Shown here: piece by piece, positions 35,911 through 43,920 of the stretch
Layout: every line of letters starts with the position of its first letter
Numbering within the stretch: position 1 is the first letter of the stretch
Assembly: GCA_018268085.1 (NCBI GenBank)
Contig: JAFDXE010000003.1
Span: 1 to 64,000, forward strand
DNA length: 64,000 nucleotides
Direction of reading: 5' to 3'
DNA from: Bacteroidota bacterium
GTDB taxonomy: Bacteria; Bacteroidota; Bacteroidia; Chitinophagales; Chitinophagaceae
The notes under the pieces: generated by a model
Seen by the model: only the letters and a program-made list of their open reading frames with translations
Databases searched by the model: none
Told to the model about the DNA's origin: nothing
Position numbers and translations under genes: made by a program

Positions 35911-36507
35911 ATGAAAATTATTATTGTGGGCGCATCGGGTACAATGGGAAAATACCTTACCACCGCTTTTAAGAAAGAACATGAAATTGTCACCGCCGCA
36001 TCTAAAGCGTGTGATATAGATGTAGACATTACTTCAACAGATTCTATTGAGCAAATGTTTACAGCAGCAGGAAATTTTGACGCACTCATTTCCACAGCCG
36101 GTCCCACTTTTGTAGGGCCCTGGCAAAAATTGAATGACAAAGAATTCAGGAAAGGTGTTGATGGAAAAATGATGGGGCAAATAAATCTCGTTTTAATCGG
36201 GCAACATTTTATAAATCCCAAAGGATCTTTCACCTTGATTTCCGGCGCCCTTACACATGATCCACAGAAAAATTTCGCCAATGCATCGGCGGCGAATGGA
36301 GCAGTTGAAGGATTTGTACGGGCAGCAGCAATTGAACTGGAAAATAATGTACGCATCAATGCCGTAAGCCCTACTGTTATTGAAAATTCACCGCAATACT
36401 TTCCCTTTTTTCCCGGCGAAATTCCGGTTACAATGAAACAATTGGAATTTGCGTTCCGGAAATCTGTATTCGGTGCTAATACAGGGCAGATCATTAAACC
36501 TTATTGA
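35911..36507 (+). CDS. Short-chain dehydrogenase/reductase-like protein
   Basis: This 198-aa small SDR-like protein has a Rossmann nucleotide loop IIVGASGTMG (about 3-12), a STAGPT segment in place of NNAG, a serine segment (FTLISGAL) and NASAANGAVEGFV, where Asn or Ala replaces the usual catalytic Tyr. Because the Tyr of the YxxxK motif is not obvious, activity is uncertain; related proteins from AraC-linked loci are annotated as short chain dehydrogenases. The ATG at 35911 is chosen over one nine codons earlier since the fold begins there. It follows the AraC gene by 70 bases and is probably its target. Confidence 0.78.
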   Translation: MKIIIVGASGTMGKYLTTAFKKEHEIVTAASKACDIDVDITSTDSIEQMFTAAGNFDALISTAGPTFVGPWQKLNDKEFRKGVDGKMMGQINLVLIGQHFINPKGSFTLISGALTHDPQKNFANASAANGAVEGFVRAAAIELENNVRINAVSPTVIENSPQYFPFFPGEIPVTMKQLEFAFRKSVFGANTGQIIKPY

Positions 36508-36640
36508 TTTGTAGTAAAGCCTTTTAAAGTCAGTCTGCCTTCACTATTTTACGCAAAATACACAATGTACTATAGATGTAACGCTGGTAACAGGCAGGTA
36601 TTTATTGATATTACATCATTGTTCATTTCAAATATTAGTC

Positions 36641-36868
36641 ATGAAAATAAAAATGAAACTTTTAGCCGCATTGAAAATCTGGGTTGTTATTTATCCGTCG
36701 ATTACTATTTTTCTATTCCTGTTCGGCGAAAAATTATCATTGTTTCCGCTTTACCAGAGAACTTTTATATTAACCATTTCGTTGGTACCCTGGATAATTT
36801 TTGTGGGTGTACCATTTATTGACTTATTGCTGACCCAGGTTGCCGCCGCGAAAAATAAAAAACAGTAA
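36641..36868 (+). CDS. Small two-helix membrane protein
   Basis: The 75-aa protein has two hydrophobic helices (KIWVVIYPSITIFLFLFG and TFILTISLVPWIIFVGVPF) joined by a short hydrophilic loop, and a lysine-rich end. Closely similar small proteins with KIWVV...WIIFVG occur near flavin oxidoreductases and AraC regulators in this phylum (recollection). No catalytic residues. It starts 13 bases before the flavoprotein ATG, so it belongs to that transcript. A longer in-frame ATG at 36605 would add 12 residues without structure. Function unknown. Confidence 0.75.
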   Translation: MKIKMKLLAALKIWVVIYPSITIFLFLFGEKLSLFPLYQRTFILTISLVPWIIFVGVPFIDLLLTQVAAAKNKKQ

Positions 36869-36881
36869 ACTTGAACAGTAA

Positions 36882-37883
36882 ATGCTGTTACACCGGCGTA
36901 AATTTATACAATGGAGCAGTAAGGCAACGGCTGCATTTATTTTATCATTTACAAAAAGATCAAACGATTGCTTTATGCCAGCAAATAAATTGTATGATGT
37001 CATCATAGTGGGAGGAAGTTACGCAGGCCTGGCTGCAGCCATGGCACTAGGAAGAGCCTTGAAAAAAGTGTTGATTATTGACAACGGCAATCCCTGCAAC
37101 AAACAAACACCTCATTCTCATAATTTTCTTACTAATGATGGTAAATCGCCGGCAGAAATAGCGGCATTAGCCAGGCTGCAGGTAAGCCGGTATGATACCG
37201 TTTCATTTTTCAATGAAACAGCAGCAACGGGCACAATAACATCTGCAGGTTTTGAAATAGCAACCATAAGCGGTGAGAAATTTTCAGGTAAGAAATTAAT
37301 TTTCGCAACAGGTATTAAAGATGTTTTTCCACAGATAGATGGTTTCTCAGCGTGCTGGGGAATCTCCGTTTTACATTGCCCTTATTGTCATGGATACGAA
37401 GTAAGAAACGAACTCACCGGCATTCTTGCAAATGGGGAGGCTGCTTTTGATTTTTCAAAATTAATTTTCAACTGGACAAATAAGATAGTGTTGTTTACCA
37501 ATGGCACATCGTCATTAACCAAAGATCAGTCTTCGAAACTCATTCAACGTGGTATAGAGATTAGTGACATAGAAATTCAACGATTTGAACACAGTAACGG
37601 TTTGTTACAAAAAATTATTTTTAAAGACGGAACAGAAAAAGCCATCAACGTGATGTATGCACCACTCCCGTTTGAACAACACTGTAAAATTCCAATAGCA
37701 TTGGGATGTTCATTAACAAACGAAGGATATATTGAGACTGATCAATTCCATGAAACATGTATTCCCGGTATGTATGCTATAGGTGATGCCATTTCAAAAA
37801 TGCGTACGGTTGCCAATGCCGTTGCCCAGGGCAGCATCACCGGGATGAATATTTCGAAGAAGTTGATTCTTGATGCGTTTTAA
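36882..37883 (+). CDS. Thioredoxin-reductase-like FAD/NAD(P)-dependent oxidoreductase
   Basis: The 333-aa flavoprotein has FAD-binding GGSYAGLAAAMALGRA (about 45-60), a redox-active CPYC pair in HCPYCHGYEV (about 167-176) and YAIGDAISKMRTVANAVAQG near the end, giving the thioredoxin-reductase fold. It reduces an unknown disulphide partner with NAD(P)H; a glutaredoxin-like or small-molecule partner is possible. The first 31 residues form a Tat-like leader (HRRKFIQWSSKATAAF) that may be a real export signal, or the start may instead be the ATG at 36975 (MPANKLYDVIIVGG). Last gene of the AraC-linked cluster. Confidence 0.85.
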   Translation: MLLHRRKFIQWSSKATAAFILSFTKRSNDCFMPANKLYDVIIVGGSYAGLAAAMALGRALKKVLIIDNGNPCNKQTPHSHNFLTNDGKSPAEIAALARLQVSRYDTVSFFNETAATGTITSAGFEIATISGEKFSGKKLIFATGIKDVFPQIDGFSACWGISVLHCPYCHGYEVRNELTGILANGEAAFDFSKLIFNWTNKIVLFTNGTSSLTKDQSSKLIQRGIEISDIEIQRFEHSNGLLQKIIFKDGTEKAINVMYAPLPFEQHCKIPIALGCSLTNEGYIETDQFHETCIPGMYAIGDAISKMRTVANAVAQGSITGMNISKKLILDAF

Positions 37884-38181
37884 CAACTTTTCACCAGGGA
37901 TTATTTTTCGTATAATTCGTTAGTTTGTCATTTCGAAAAATCCTGAAACAGATAGGCGAATGATATGTTGATACTTCAGATAAGGCCCCAGGCGATTTTC
38001 AACTTATATTAAACATTCGGGGTGCTTATTACCAAAGCCAGGTGATGAGCTACTTCATATATTAAGACAAATCTAAAATCCAATCTGGATTTTCACAGCG
38101 AAACTTCACCAATTTAATAGCTCTATCAAGAGTGATACGTAATTCAATAACAAGCTGATGTAATCCTTAAATTATCTACAA

Positions 38182-38197
38182 CAGGTACTCGTACCCG
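38182..38197. promoter_or_regulatory. Operator-like site O7 upstream of the globin-like operon
   Basis: CAGGTACTCGTACCCG fits the CAGGTA-N4-TACCCG form exactly, with GGTAC-TC-GTACC as core. It is 168 bases upstream of the TATTTTTG box, far from the 64/38 spacing of the other sites, so a role here is less certain. Part of the same family as O5 and O6. Confidence 0.4.
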
Positions 38198-38349
38198 AAG
38201 ATTTTACATTCATTACTGTTAGAAAATACTCAGGAAGCAGCAAACCTTGCGTTTCATTGTAACATTTCTGAAAAATACGGCACCCTCTCAAGTCAATTAT
38301 TACTAACAGGTACTTACTGATTTAAAAAAGTTTTCGAGGAAGGTGATTT

Positions 38350-38357
38350 TATTTTTG
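38350..38357 (+). promoter_or_regulatory. -7 box of the globin-like operon
   Basis: TATTTTTG is an exact TAnnTTTG match. A start near 38364 would give a leader of about 125 bases before the ATG at 38489. No convincing -33 element. Confidence 0.35.
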
Positions 38358-38488
38358 ATTTTCCAATCCGTACCAAAATAACTTTCGTAACTACTCTCGT
38401 GTAATGGTTACTAACGCCTGCGGCATTGCTAGCTGATGATCGAAGTTGATCTGGTAATAATTATTAATGAACCTTTTAACTCAAATCG

Positions 38489-38908
38489 ATGACAAAAAAG
38501 AACATAAAAAAAATTATTATAAGCAGTGTGTCCATTTTTTTGTTGCTGGTAATAGTGCTGGTTGTACATATATACATAGTAACCAGACCGAGGATGGATG
38601 CAACTACCAGGGTAATGGCCAGGATAGATATAAAACAAGACATCAGCCAGGAAGAAGCCGGTACAATAACAGCCTGGTTATACGCTCAACAGGGAGTAGA
38701 TCGTGTAATGATCAATCCCGAAACGGATATCATCATCTTCACCTTTTTTCCGGTACAAACGAATGCCAATGAGATAGTGAGAAAATGTAAATCACAGTTT
38801 AATTTAAGCAAGGCAGAGCGGTTCATGCCCACAAAGGATCAATTAAATAATGGCTGCCCGGTTGCTGCCAATTCGCTGACGTATAAAATATATAAATTTT
38901 TCAATTAA
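38489..38908 (+). CDS. Membrane-anchored protein with heavy-metal-domain-like fold, unknown role
   Basis: This 139-aa protein has one N-terminal transmembrane helix (about 8-30) and a periplasmic alpha/beta domain with a DRVMINPETDIIIFTFFP strand pair, reminiscent of the HMA-like ferredoxin fold but lacking the CxxC metal site. One Cys lies at about residue 94 and another at the NNGCPVA end segment. It is followed 28 bases on by the globin-like lipoprotein, and the two probably form an operon. A role with haem or in redox signalling is guesswork from the neighbour. Confidence 0.75.
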   Translation: MTKKNIKKIIISSVSIFLLLVIVLVVHIYIVTRPRMDATTRVMARIDIKQDISQEEAGTITAWLYAQQGVDRVMINPETDIIIFTFFPVQTNANEIVRKCKSQFNLSKAERFMPTKDQLNNGCPVAANSLTYKIYKFFN

Positions 38909-38936
38909 ACCAAATTAAAACATCAAATAATTTTTT

Positions 38937-39506
38937 ATGAAAAAGATCGCATTGGTATTCGCAGTAGTGGGAATCGGAATAATTTCCATTTCCACGCAAT
39001 CATGCAAAAAGAATGATGACACTCCGGCAACACCCAAACCCACTTTATATGATTCTCTTGGCGGGGAAACATTAGTGGCAGATCCTACCGGAACCAACGG
39101 AGCTACGATTGAAGCTGGTCGTTTGCTGATCAGAAACATTATTGACAGTACTATTTTCGTTATCGCAGGCGACAATGCCATTAATGGTCACTTCATTGTT
39201 CTGTTATCAGAAGTTACGTCTGGTAACCTCAGCGGCTTCCAGGAACTCAGTAAAAATCTTACCGATTTCGTTGCTGCTGGAACCGGATCAACTCACTACA
39301 CCTACGAGGGGTTGTCGATGACAGCAGCACACGATCCTGCTCAAAATCCACGAATGAATAATAAAGCAACCAATGCAGACATGGATGCGTTTGAAGCAGA
39401 TCTTTTTACCGGTGCAGCCAAAGCCGGTGTATCATCGTCAAATCCTGCTTTGCAAAGTGTGGGAAGAATTGTAGAATCACTGAGATCCCAGGTGGTACAA
39501 ATGTAG
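38937..39506 (+). CDS. Lipoprotein with truncated-haemoglobin-like fold
   Basis: The 189-aa protein has a lipoprotein signal with Cys23 (STQSC) and then a sequence opening LYDSLGGETLVADP, typical of group 1 truncated haemoglobins. Ligand residues cannot be confirmed by eye: one His sits in NGHFIVLLS and another in STHYTYEG. Anchored in the outer or inner membrane, it would face the periplasm or surface, unusual for globins. Possible roles are NO or oxygen binding. The membrane-anchored 139-aa gene precedes it by 28 bases. Confidence 0.75.
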   Translation: MKKIALVFAVVGIGIISISTQSCKKNDDTPATPKPTLYDSLGGETLVADPTGTNGATIEAGRLLIRNIIDSTIFVIAGDNAINGHFIVLLSEVTSGNLSGFQELSKNLTDFVAAGTGSTHYTYEGLSMTAAHDPAQNPRMNNKATNADMDAFEADLFTGAAKAGVSSSNPALQSVGRIVESLRSQVVQM

Positions 39507-39657
39507 TTTTCATTTTTATGTATGTTGAAGTTGGGCGAATCAATAAGAGCTGTTCCGAAAAAAGGGGCAGTTCTTTTTTAATTCGGTATACAAACCGGCA
39601 TTGGAAAGAAATCCGAAAATACATTCAAGTCTAGGATGTATCAGTAGAGTAAAATAT

Positions 39658-40818
39658 TTATTTACGTCTTCGCTTTTTGGTTATTGGAATGTTGAGTTTA
39701 TCCAAAGAATCCTTCATTAATTTTATCTCGGCAATTCGCAGCGAATCTTTGATATACATACTATCTGTTTTTGCCTGCATTACTTTTAAGTCTTTACCGA
39801 GCGCTTCCAATGCATTGCCCAGAGAGGTAATTTGCTCATTACTTTTATTATCCGTAAGGTATTCAAAGCCTTGTTTAATTTCGAGTGTGGCATTGGAAAT
39901 ATTATAGGATCTAAATTTCTCTTTAGCCGCCTGGATCTCTTCATCGCTAATTTTGCGGCCGCCGTAAGTTAGAATTACTTCCTTTTGTTTTGCATCCACT
40001 TTTTGATTCAGCAGGTAATCATTATTAAACACAGCATCCTCTCTTATAAATTTATTTACGGTTGCCACAAATTTTTGTTGCTGAACAATATCATATCCAA
40101 AATAGAGACTTGGTAAGAGCGTGATCACTGCGATGAGCCAGACAAATCTTTTTGCTTTCTTATCATCATCCTCATCCGGTAAATGCTTAAAGGGAAATTT
40201 CAGCAGACGTATGGTAATAAAAGTTGCAATGGCTATAAAAACAGTATTGATGATAAACAAATAGATTGCCCCTATAAAAAATGTCGGTTTCCATGTAGCG
40301 ATTCCATATCCCGCTGTACACAATGGAGGCATCAGCGCCGTGGCAATAGCAACGCCCGGAATAACATTTCCTTTCGATTTGGTAGAAGTAGCCAATATTC
40401 CTGCAAACCCTCCAAACAAAGCGATCAATACATCATATACAGTAGGCGATGTCCTGGCCAAAATTTCGGAATGTGCTTCATTGATAGGAGAGATCAGGAA
40501 ATAAATGCAGGAAGTCAACAAACCTACAAATGCTGCTAACAAATAATTTAACAGTGCTTTCTTCAATAAGGAAAGATCATTGATCCCAATGGAAAAGCCC
40601 ATACCCATTATTGGCCCCATCAGGGGAGAAATAAGCATCGCTCCTATTATTACGGCTGTTGAATTTGTATTAAGACCAAGTGACGCAATGAAGATGGCGA
40701 ATATAAGTACCCATAAGTTTGTTCCTTTGAAAGCAATACCGGATGTTATATTGTCTTCTACAATATGATAATATTCCTTCTCCGAATCAATTTTAAAATG
40801 ACGTAATAACTTATTCAA
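39658..40818 (-). CDS. DUF389 family membrane protein
   Basis: This 386-aa protein has a DUF389 domain of about six membrane helices (about 35-220) with the conserved NTNSTAVIIGAMLISPLMGPIMG block, then a helical cytoplasmic tail (about 250-386) rich in Lys and Asp ending KKRRRK. The TIGR00341 form is widespread but uncharacterised; a transporter role is often assumed. The start is a TTG at 40818. No neighbours suggest a pathway: the globin operon ends 150 bases away and converges on this gene. Confidence 0.87.
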   Translation of the reverse strand: MNKLLRHFKIDSEKEYYHIVEDNITSGIAFKGTNLWVLIFAIFIASLGLNTNSTAVIIGAMLISPLMGPIMGMGFSIGINDLSLLKKALLNYLLAAFVGLLTSCIYFLISPINEAHSEILARTSPTVYDVLIALFGGFAGILATSTKSKGNVIPGVAIATALMPPLCTAGYGIATWKPTFFIGAIYLFIINTVFIAIATFITIRLLKFPFKHLPDEDDDKKAKRFVWLIAVITLLPSLYFGYDIVQQQKFVATVNKFIREDAVFNNDYLLNQKVDAKQKEVILTYGGRKISDEEIQAAKEKFRSYNISNATLEIKQGFEYLTDNKSNEQITSLGNALEALGKDLKVMQAKTDSMYIKDSLRIAEIKLMKDSLDKLNIPITKKRRRK

Positions 40819-41140
40819 CTATCTTATTAATAATGTTAATCAATATGCTGCATGTCCTGGCCACTGTATATATTGCCGGACTAACACAGATGTGTTTCAT
40901 GAACAATAGACCTTTCAACAGATCATGAAAAAAGAACCTGCACAAATGTAAGAGAGATTAGTAATTTAAGCTGACTTTTGCAATAAAGAAAATGATATTA
41001 CAGAAATTGTAATTTGAAGTTCCCTTCAAGAAAGTGTTCCACAGGATCACTTGCGCCTTTTAAGTCATTAGATGTACAACTTACATTGAATACCTGCATT
41101 CGGACCTGAGTTATTCAATTCAATTAACGCTTTTATTAAA
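40819..41140. other. Gap between DUF389 gene and exported unknown protein
   Basis: The 322-base gap holds the hairpin repeat at 41032-41057 and no gene that I can support. Confidence 0.5.
41032..41057. repeat. Hairpin repeat copy B
   Basis: AAGTG-T-TCC-ACA-GGA-T-CACTT forms the same hairpin as the copy at 34731-34761. At the stem base the wobble G-T of copy A is a G-C pair here, the kind of change that preserves RNA structure. Confidence 0.65.
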
Positions 41141-41953
41141 TTAATTTTTTGGCACTTCAGTTATTGAGTCAAAAGAGTGATCATAGAATTGCCAACCTTC
41201 TTCTATTGGAAGTTTCGTTTTATGTGCATTTTCACTCCATTTGTCAAATATTTTCCTGATGGAATCGGATAAATTATTTTGAATGACTTTATAGAAGGAT
41301 GAATATATTTTCTCTTGACCTTCGGGATAAAAATCAACCCTGGGAGAATAGCATGGCTTTTTGCTTTCATCGAATACCTTGTCTATATGAAAAATAGAGT
41401 TGTCGCTATTACACAATAAAAAGTAAGTAATGAAAACCGTTTTCTTTTCTTCCTTTATTTTATACACTTTTGATCCTTGAAATCTCTTAAATAAATCGCC
41501 GCTTACAATGGTATCTGGTAAAATACGAAGACTTTCTAATGAGTCCGCCTGTTGACTTGGCTGATAAAACTTCCAGGTCATGTTTAATGAATCTGGTTTT
41601 GTTGTAAACCTTCTTTGTAATGTTGCAGTATCACTAAGCGTTTTATATTCATAAAAAACCATGTCCTTAAGATTAAGATAAATATACCTTTCTATAGAAT
41701 ATGTCGATGAAATTTTTTTGTTAGGATCAGTATAGTTAAACACTGAACCCATTTCAAAGATCACACAACTATCTTTAAAAAATATTTTATCATCATGAGC
41801 AATTGTAGGATCATACTGTTCTTTGCCCTGCAAATTGTATATTCTATGACCATGTATCAAAACTCCACATTTTTGTTGTGATTTAACAGCGAAACAGCCG
41901 CAAATAAATAAGATAGCAACGAAATAAATAGTATAATTTACTTTTCTTAACAT
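41141..41953 (-). CDS. Exported protein of unknown function
   Basis: The 270-aa protein has a signal peptide with a possible lipobox around Cys20 (FICGC; Ile-Cys-Gly-Cys). The mature part is beta-rich with many Tyr, Asp and Lys residues, for example YIYLNLKDMVFYEYKT, resembling GLPGLI- or DUF-type periplasmic proteins of Bacteroidota, but I cannot assign a family. Upstream is a 154-base gap to mnmE on the same strand, so co-transcription is unclear. The base composition is more AT-rich than neighbouring genes, compatible with recent acquisition. Confidence 0.65.
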   Translation of the reverse strand: MLRKVNYTIYFVAILFICGCFAVKSQQKCGVLIHGHRIYNLQGKEQYDPTIAHDDKIFFKDSCVIFEMGSVFNYTDPNKKISSTYSIERYIYLNLKDMVFYEYKTLSDTATLQRRFTTKPDSLNMTWKFYQPSQQADSLESLRILPDTIVSGDLFKRFQGSKVYKIKEEKKTVFITYFLLCNSDNSIFHIDKVFDESKKPCYSPRVDFYPEGQEKIYSSFYKVIQNNLSDSIRKIFDKWSENAHKTKLPIEEGWQFYDHSFDSITEVPKN

Positions 41954-42107
41954 GATATTAAATTAAGGAAATTCTGTTGTTACTATTCAACTCTTTTCGT
42001 TACTAATATTTTTCATGTTTGATTCATCCCAAAATGTTGCATATCCACAATACAATTAAAGATTTCAATAATAATTGTTGATCTTTTATACCTATTTGTT
42101 TTGCTGG

Positions 42108-43493
42108 TTACTTCCCAATACAAAACTTCGAAAAAATATAATCCAGCAAATCTTCATTGCTGATATCACCGGTAATCTCTGAAATATAATGCAAACACCT
42201 GCGAATGTCTAGTGCAAGTAAATCTCCCGGCATATTATGATCCAATCCCTGCTTAATATCCTGCAACGCTGCCGCAACCTGCTGCAATGCTGCATGGTGA
42301 CGGGCATTGGTAATAATGGTATTCTCGGAGCCTGGTTGGCTATGCACCGTTTTGCTGAATAATAATTCTTTAACTGCTTCTATTCCTTCATTGTTCTTTG
42401 CGGCTATAAAGCTCACAGGCTTCACCGTTAGAAACCTGGTTTTAGCTTCAGCTTCACCCAAAAGATCTGATTTATTACCCACGAAAATGTATTGTATTCC
42501 GGCCTGCGCAAATTCTTTTTCCTTTTCCTGTAACTCTTCTGCAGTTGTACTGTTTACGTCAAATATATACAGCACCACATCTGCCGTTTTCATCTTCTCC
42601 ATACTCTTTGCAATACCGGTTAATTCAATCGTATCGGTACTGTGTTCCCGTATGCCTGCAGTATCTATCAAACGAAATAAAATTCCATTGATGTTCATCA
42701 TTTCTTCAATGGTATCTCTTGTTGTCCCGGCAATTTCACTAACAATGGCCCGGTCTTCATTGAGCAACGCATTTAACAAGGTACTCTTGCCGGCATTGGG
42801 TTTACCGATAATGGCCACACTCACGCCATGCTTAATTACATTTCCCAATTGAAATGACGACAGCAAATTGCCTGTTATTTCCTGTGCATGATTGATGAGT
42901 GCATAAAATTTCTTCCGGTCGGCAAACTCCACATCTTCCGTGGCAAAATCGAGTTCGAGTTCTATTAACGCCCCAAACTGGATAAGCTGCTCCCTCAATT
43001 CCTTTAATACATTACTAAATCCGCCACGAATATTGTGCAACGCCGTTTTCTGCGAAGCCTTTGTATTTGATGCGATCATATCGGCCACCGCCTCGGCCTG
43101 GGTGAGATCGAGTTTGCCATTTAAAAATGCTCTTTGGGTAAATTCTCCCGGCTTCGCCAAACGGGCGCCGTTGGAAATGCAGGCTTCAATAATTTGTTGT
43201 TGTACAAACGGACTTCCATGGCAACTGATCTCAATAACATCTTCACCTGTGTAGCTGCGTGGATTTTTATAAAGAGAGAGAACGGCTTCGTCGATGGTAT
43301 CATTGCCGTTTTTAATTAACCCAACATGCAGTGTATGAGAGGCTTGTTTATGAAGATCTTTCGAAGGGAAGATTTTATTGGCAATGTTAAATGCATCCGG
43401 CCCGCTTAAACGGATAACGCCGATGGCAGCTACGCCCGGTGCGGTGGCGAGGGCAACAATGGTATCATCCCAACCGGAAAGATTTGTATTCAT
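42108..43493 (-). CDS. mnmE: tRNA modification GTPase MnmE
   Basis: The 461-aa protein has the N-terminal tetrahydrofolate-binding domain (GVAAIGVIRLSGPDAF), a helical middle, and an inserted G domain with GKPNAGKST (G1), DTAG (G3) and NKSD (G4), ending in the universal C-terminal CIGK. With MnmG it makes 5-carboxymethylaminomethyl uridine at the wobble position of certain tRNAs. The ATG at 43493 matches the family start; a longer frame to 43556 has none of the domain. Length normal. Confidence 0.97.
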   Translation of the reverse strand: MNTNLSGWDDTIVALATAPGVAAIGVIRLSGPDAFNIANKIFPSKDLHKQASHTLHVGLIKNGNDTIDEAVLSLYKNPRSYTGEDVIEISCHGSPFVQQQIIEACISNGARLAKPGEFTQRAFLNGKLDLTQAEAVADMIASNTKASQKTALHNIRGGFSNVLKELREQLIQFGALIELELDFATEDVEFADRKKFYALINHAQEITGNLLSSFQLGNVIKHGVSVAIIGKPNAGKSTLLNALLNEDRAIVSEIAGTTRDTIEEMMNINGILFRLIDTAGIREHSTDTIELTGIAKSMEKMKTADVVLYIFDVNSTTAEELQEKEKEFAQAGIQYIFVGNKSDLLGEAEAKTRFLTVKPVSFIAAKNNEGIEAVKELLFSKTVHSQPGSENTIITNARHHAALQQVAAALQDIKQGLDHNMPGDLLALDIRRCLHYISEITGDISNEDLLDYIFSKFCIGK

Positions 43494-43560
43494 GGAGCAA
43501 AGATAATGGAGGTTTTTTCTATCAGAGAAGAAACGGATGAAATCACGGCGATGCACACAC

Positions 43561-43800
43561 CAGCTTTCATAACCTCACCCCAACCCTCTCCAAAGGAGAG
43601 GGAGGATAAGTCAGTTACATTTTATCATTCTACTGCTAACGAAATTTAGTGTAACCTGCGTGATTCGTGTTAACAAAATTCAGCTTTCATAACCTCACCC
43701 CAACCCTCTCCAAAGGAGAGGGAGGATAAGTCGTTTACATTTAATCATTCTTCTGCTGACATAAATCAGTGTATGCTGCTTGATTCGCGAAACCTGTAGA
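43561..43800. repeat. Direct 120-bp duplication upstream of mnmE
   Basis: Two units (43561 and 43681) share CAGCTTTCATAACCTCACCC, the CAACCCTCTCC / GGAGAGGGAG hairpin and CATTCT or CATTCTT segments, with lower identity in their second halves. The GGAG/CTCC hairpin is one of the repeated intergenic elements of this genome; a diverged inverted copy appears near 48627-48660. Beyond 43800, TTCATTCATTCATTC and ATTCATAATTCA microsatellite-like sequence continues to about 43855. Confidence 0.8.
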
Positions 43801-43872
43801 ATTCATTCATTCATTCATTCTGCATTCAACATTCATAATTCACAATTCAAAATCCTTACATTGTTCTCATAA

Positions 43873-43900
43873 AAAAACCTCCCGTTCACGAGAGGTTTTT
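43873..43900. terminator. Rho-independent terminator after tonB
   Basis: AAAAACCTC and GAGGTTTTT form a perfect 9-bp stem with a 10-base loop. On the minus strand seven T follow, ending the ton operon transcript 21 bases after the tonB stop. Confidence 0.85.
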
Positions 43901-43920
43901 AATGAAGTGTACATTTTCAA

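Larger units (their letters stand above)
37884..38488. other. 605-base gap upstream of the globin-like operon
   Basis: The gap holds a CAGGTACTCGTACCCG operator-like site (38182-38197), a CAGGTA half-site at 38307 and an exact TATTTTTG -7 box (38350-38357) about 130 bases before the next ATG. A short minus-strand open stretch near 38075-38180 (about 34 codons ending LDRAIKLVKFRCENPDWILD) might be a worn gene remnant but has no start codon. No other feature was seen. Confidence 0.5.

Noticed and set aside
35871..36494. Long minus-strand frame opposite the SDR-like gene
   Set aside because: It is antisense to a clear coding frame whose Rossmann loop and AraC context are consistent; the minus frame has no domain, and an amino-acid composition typical of a shadow frame.
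38075..38180. Minus-strand open stretch (about 34 codons, ending LDRAIKLVKFRCENPDWILD) in the 38 kb gap
   Set aside because: Reads as peptide-like but has no start codon and a stop immediately upstream; at most a remnant. Kept only as a note.
41141..41953. Possible pseudogene or IS remnant because of high AT content
   Set aside because: The 270-codon frame is intact with a good signal peptide, so it was annotated as a real gene of unknown function.
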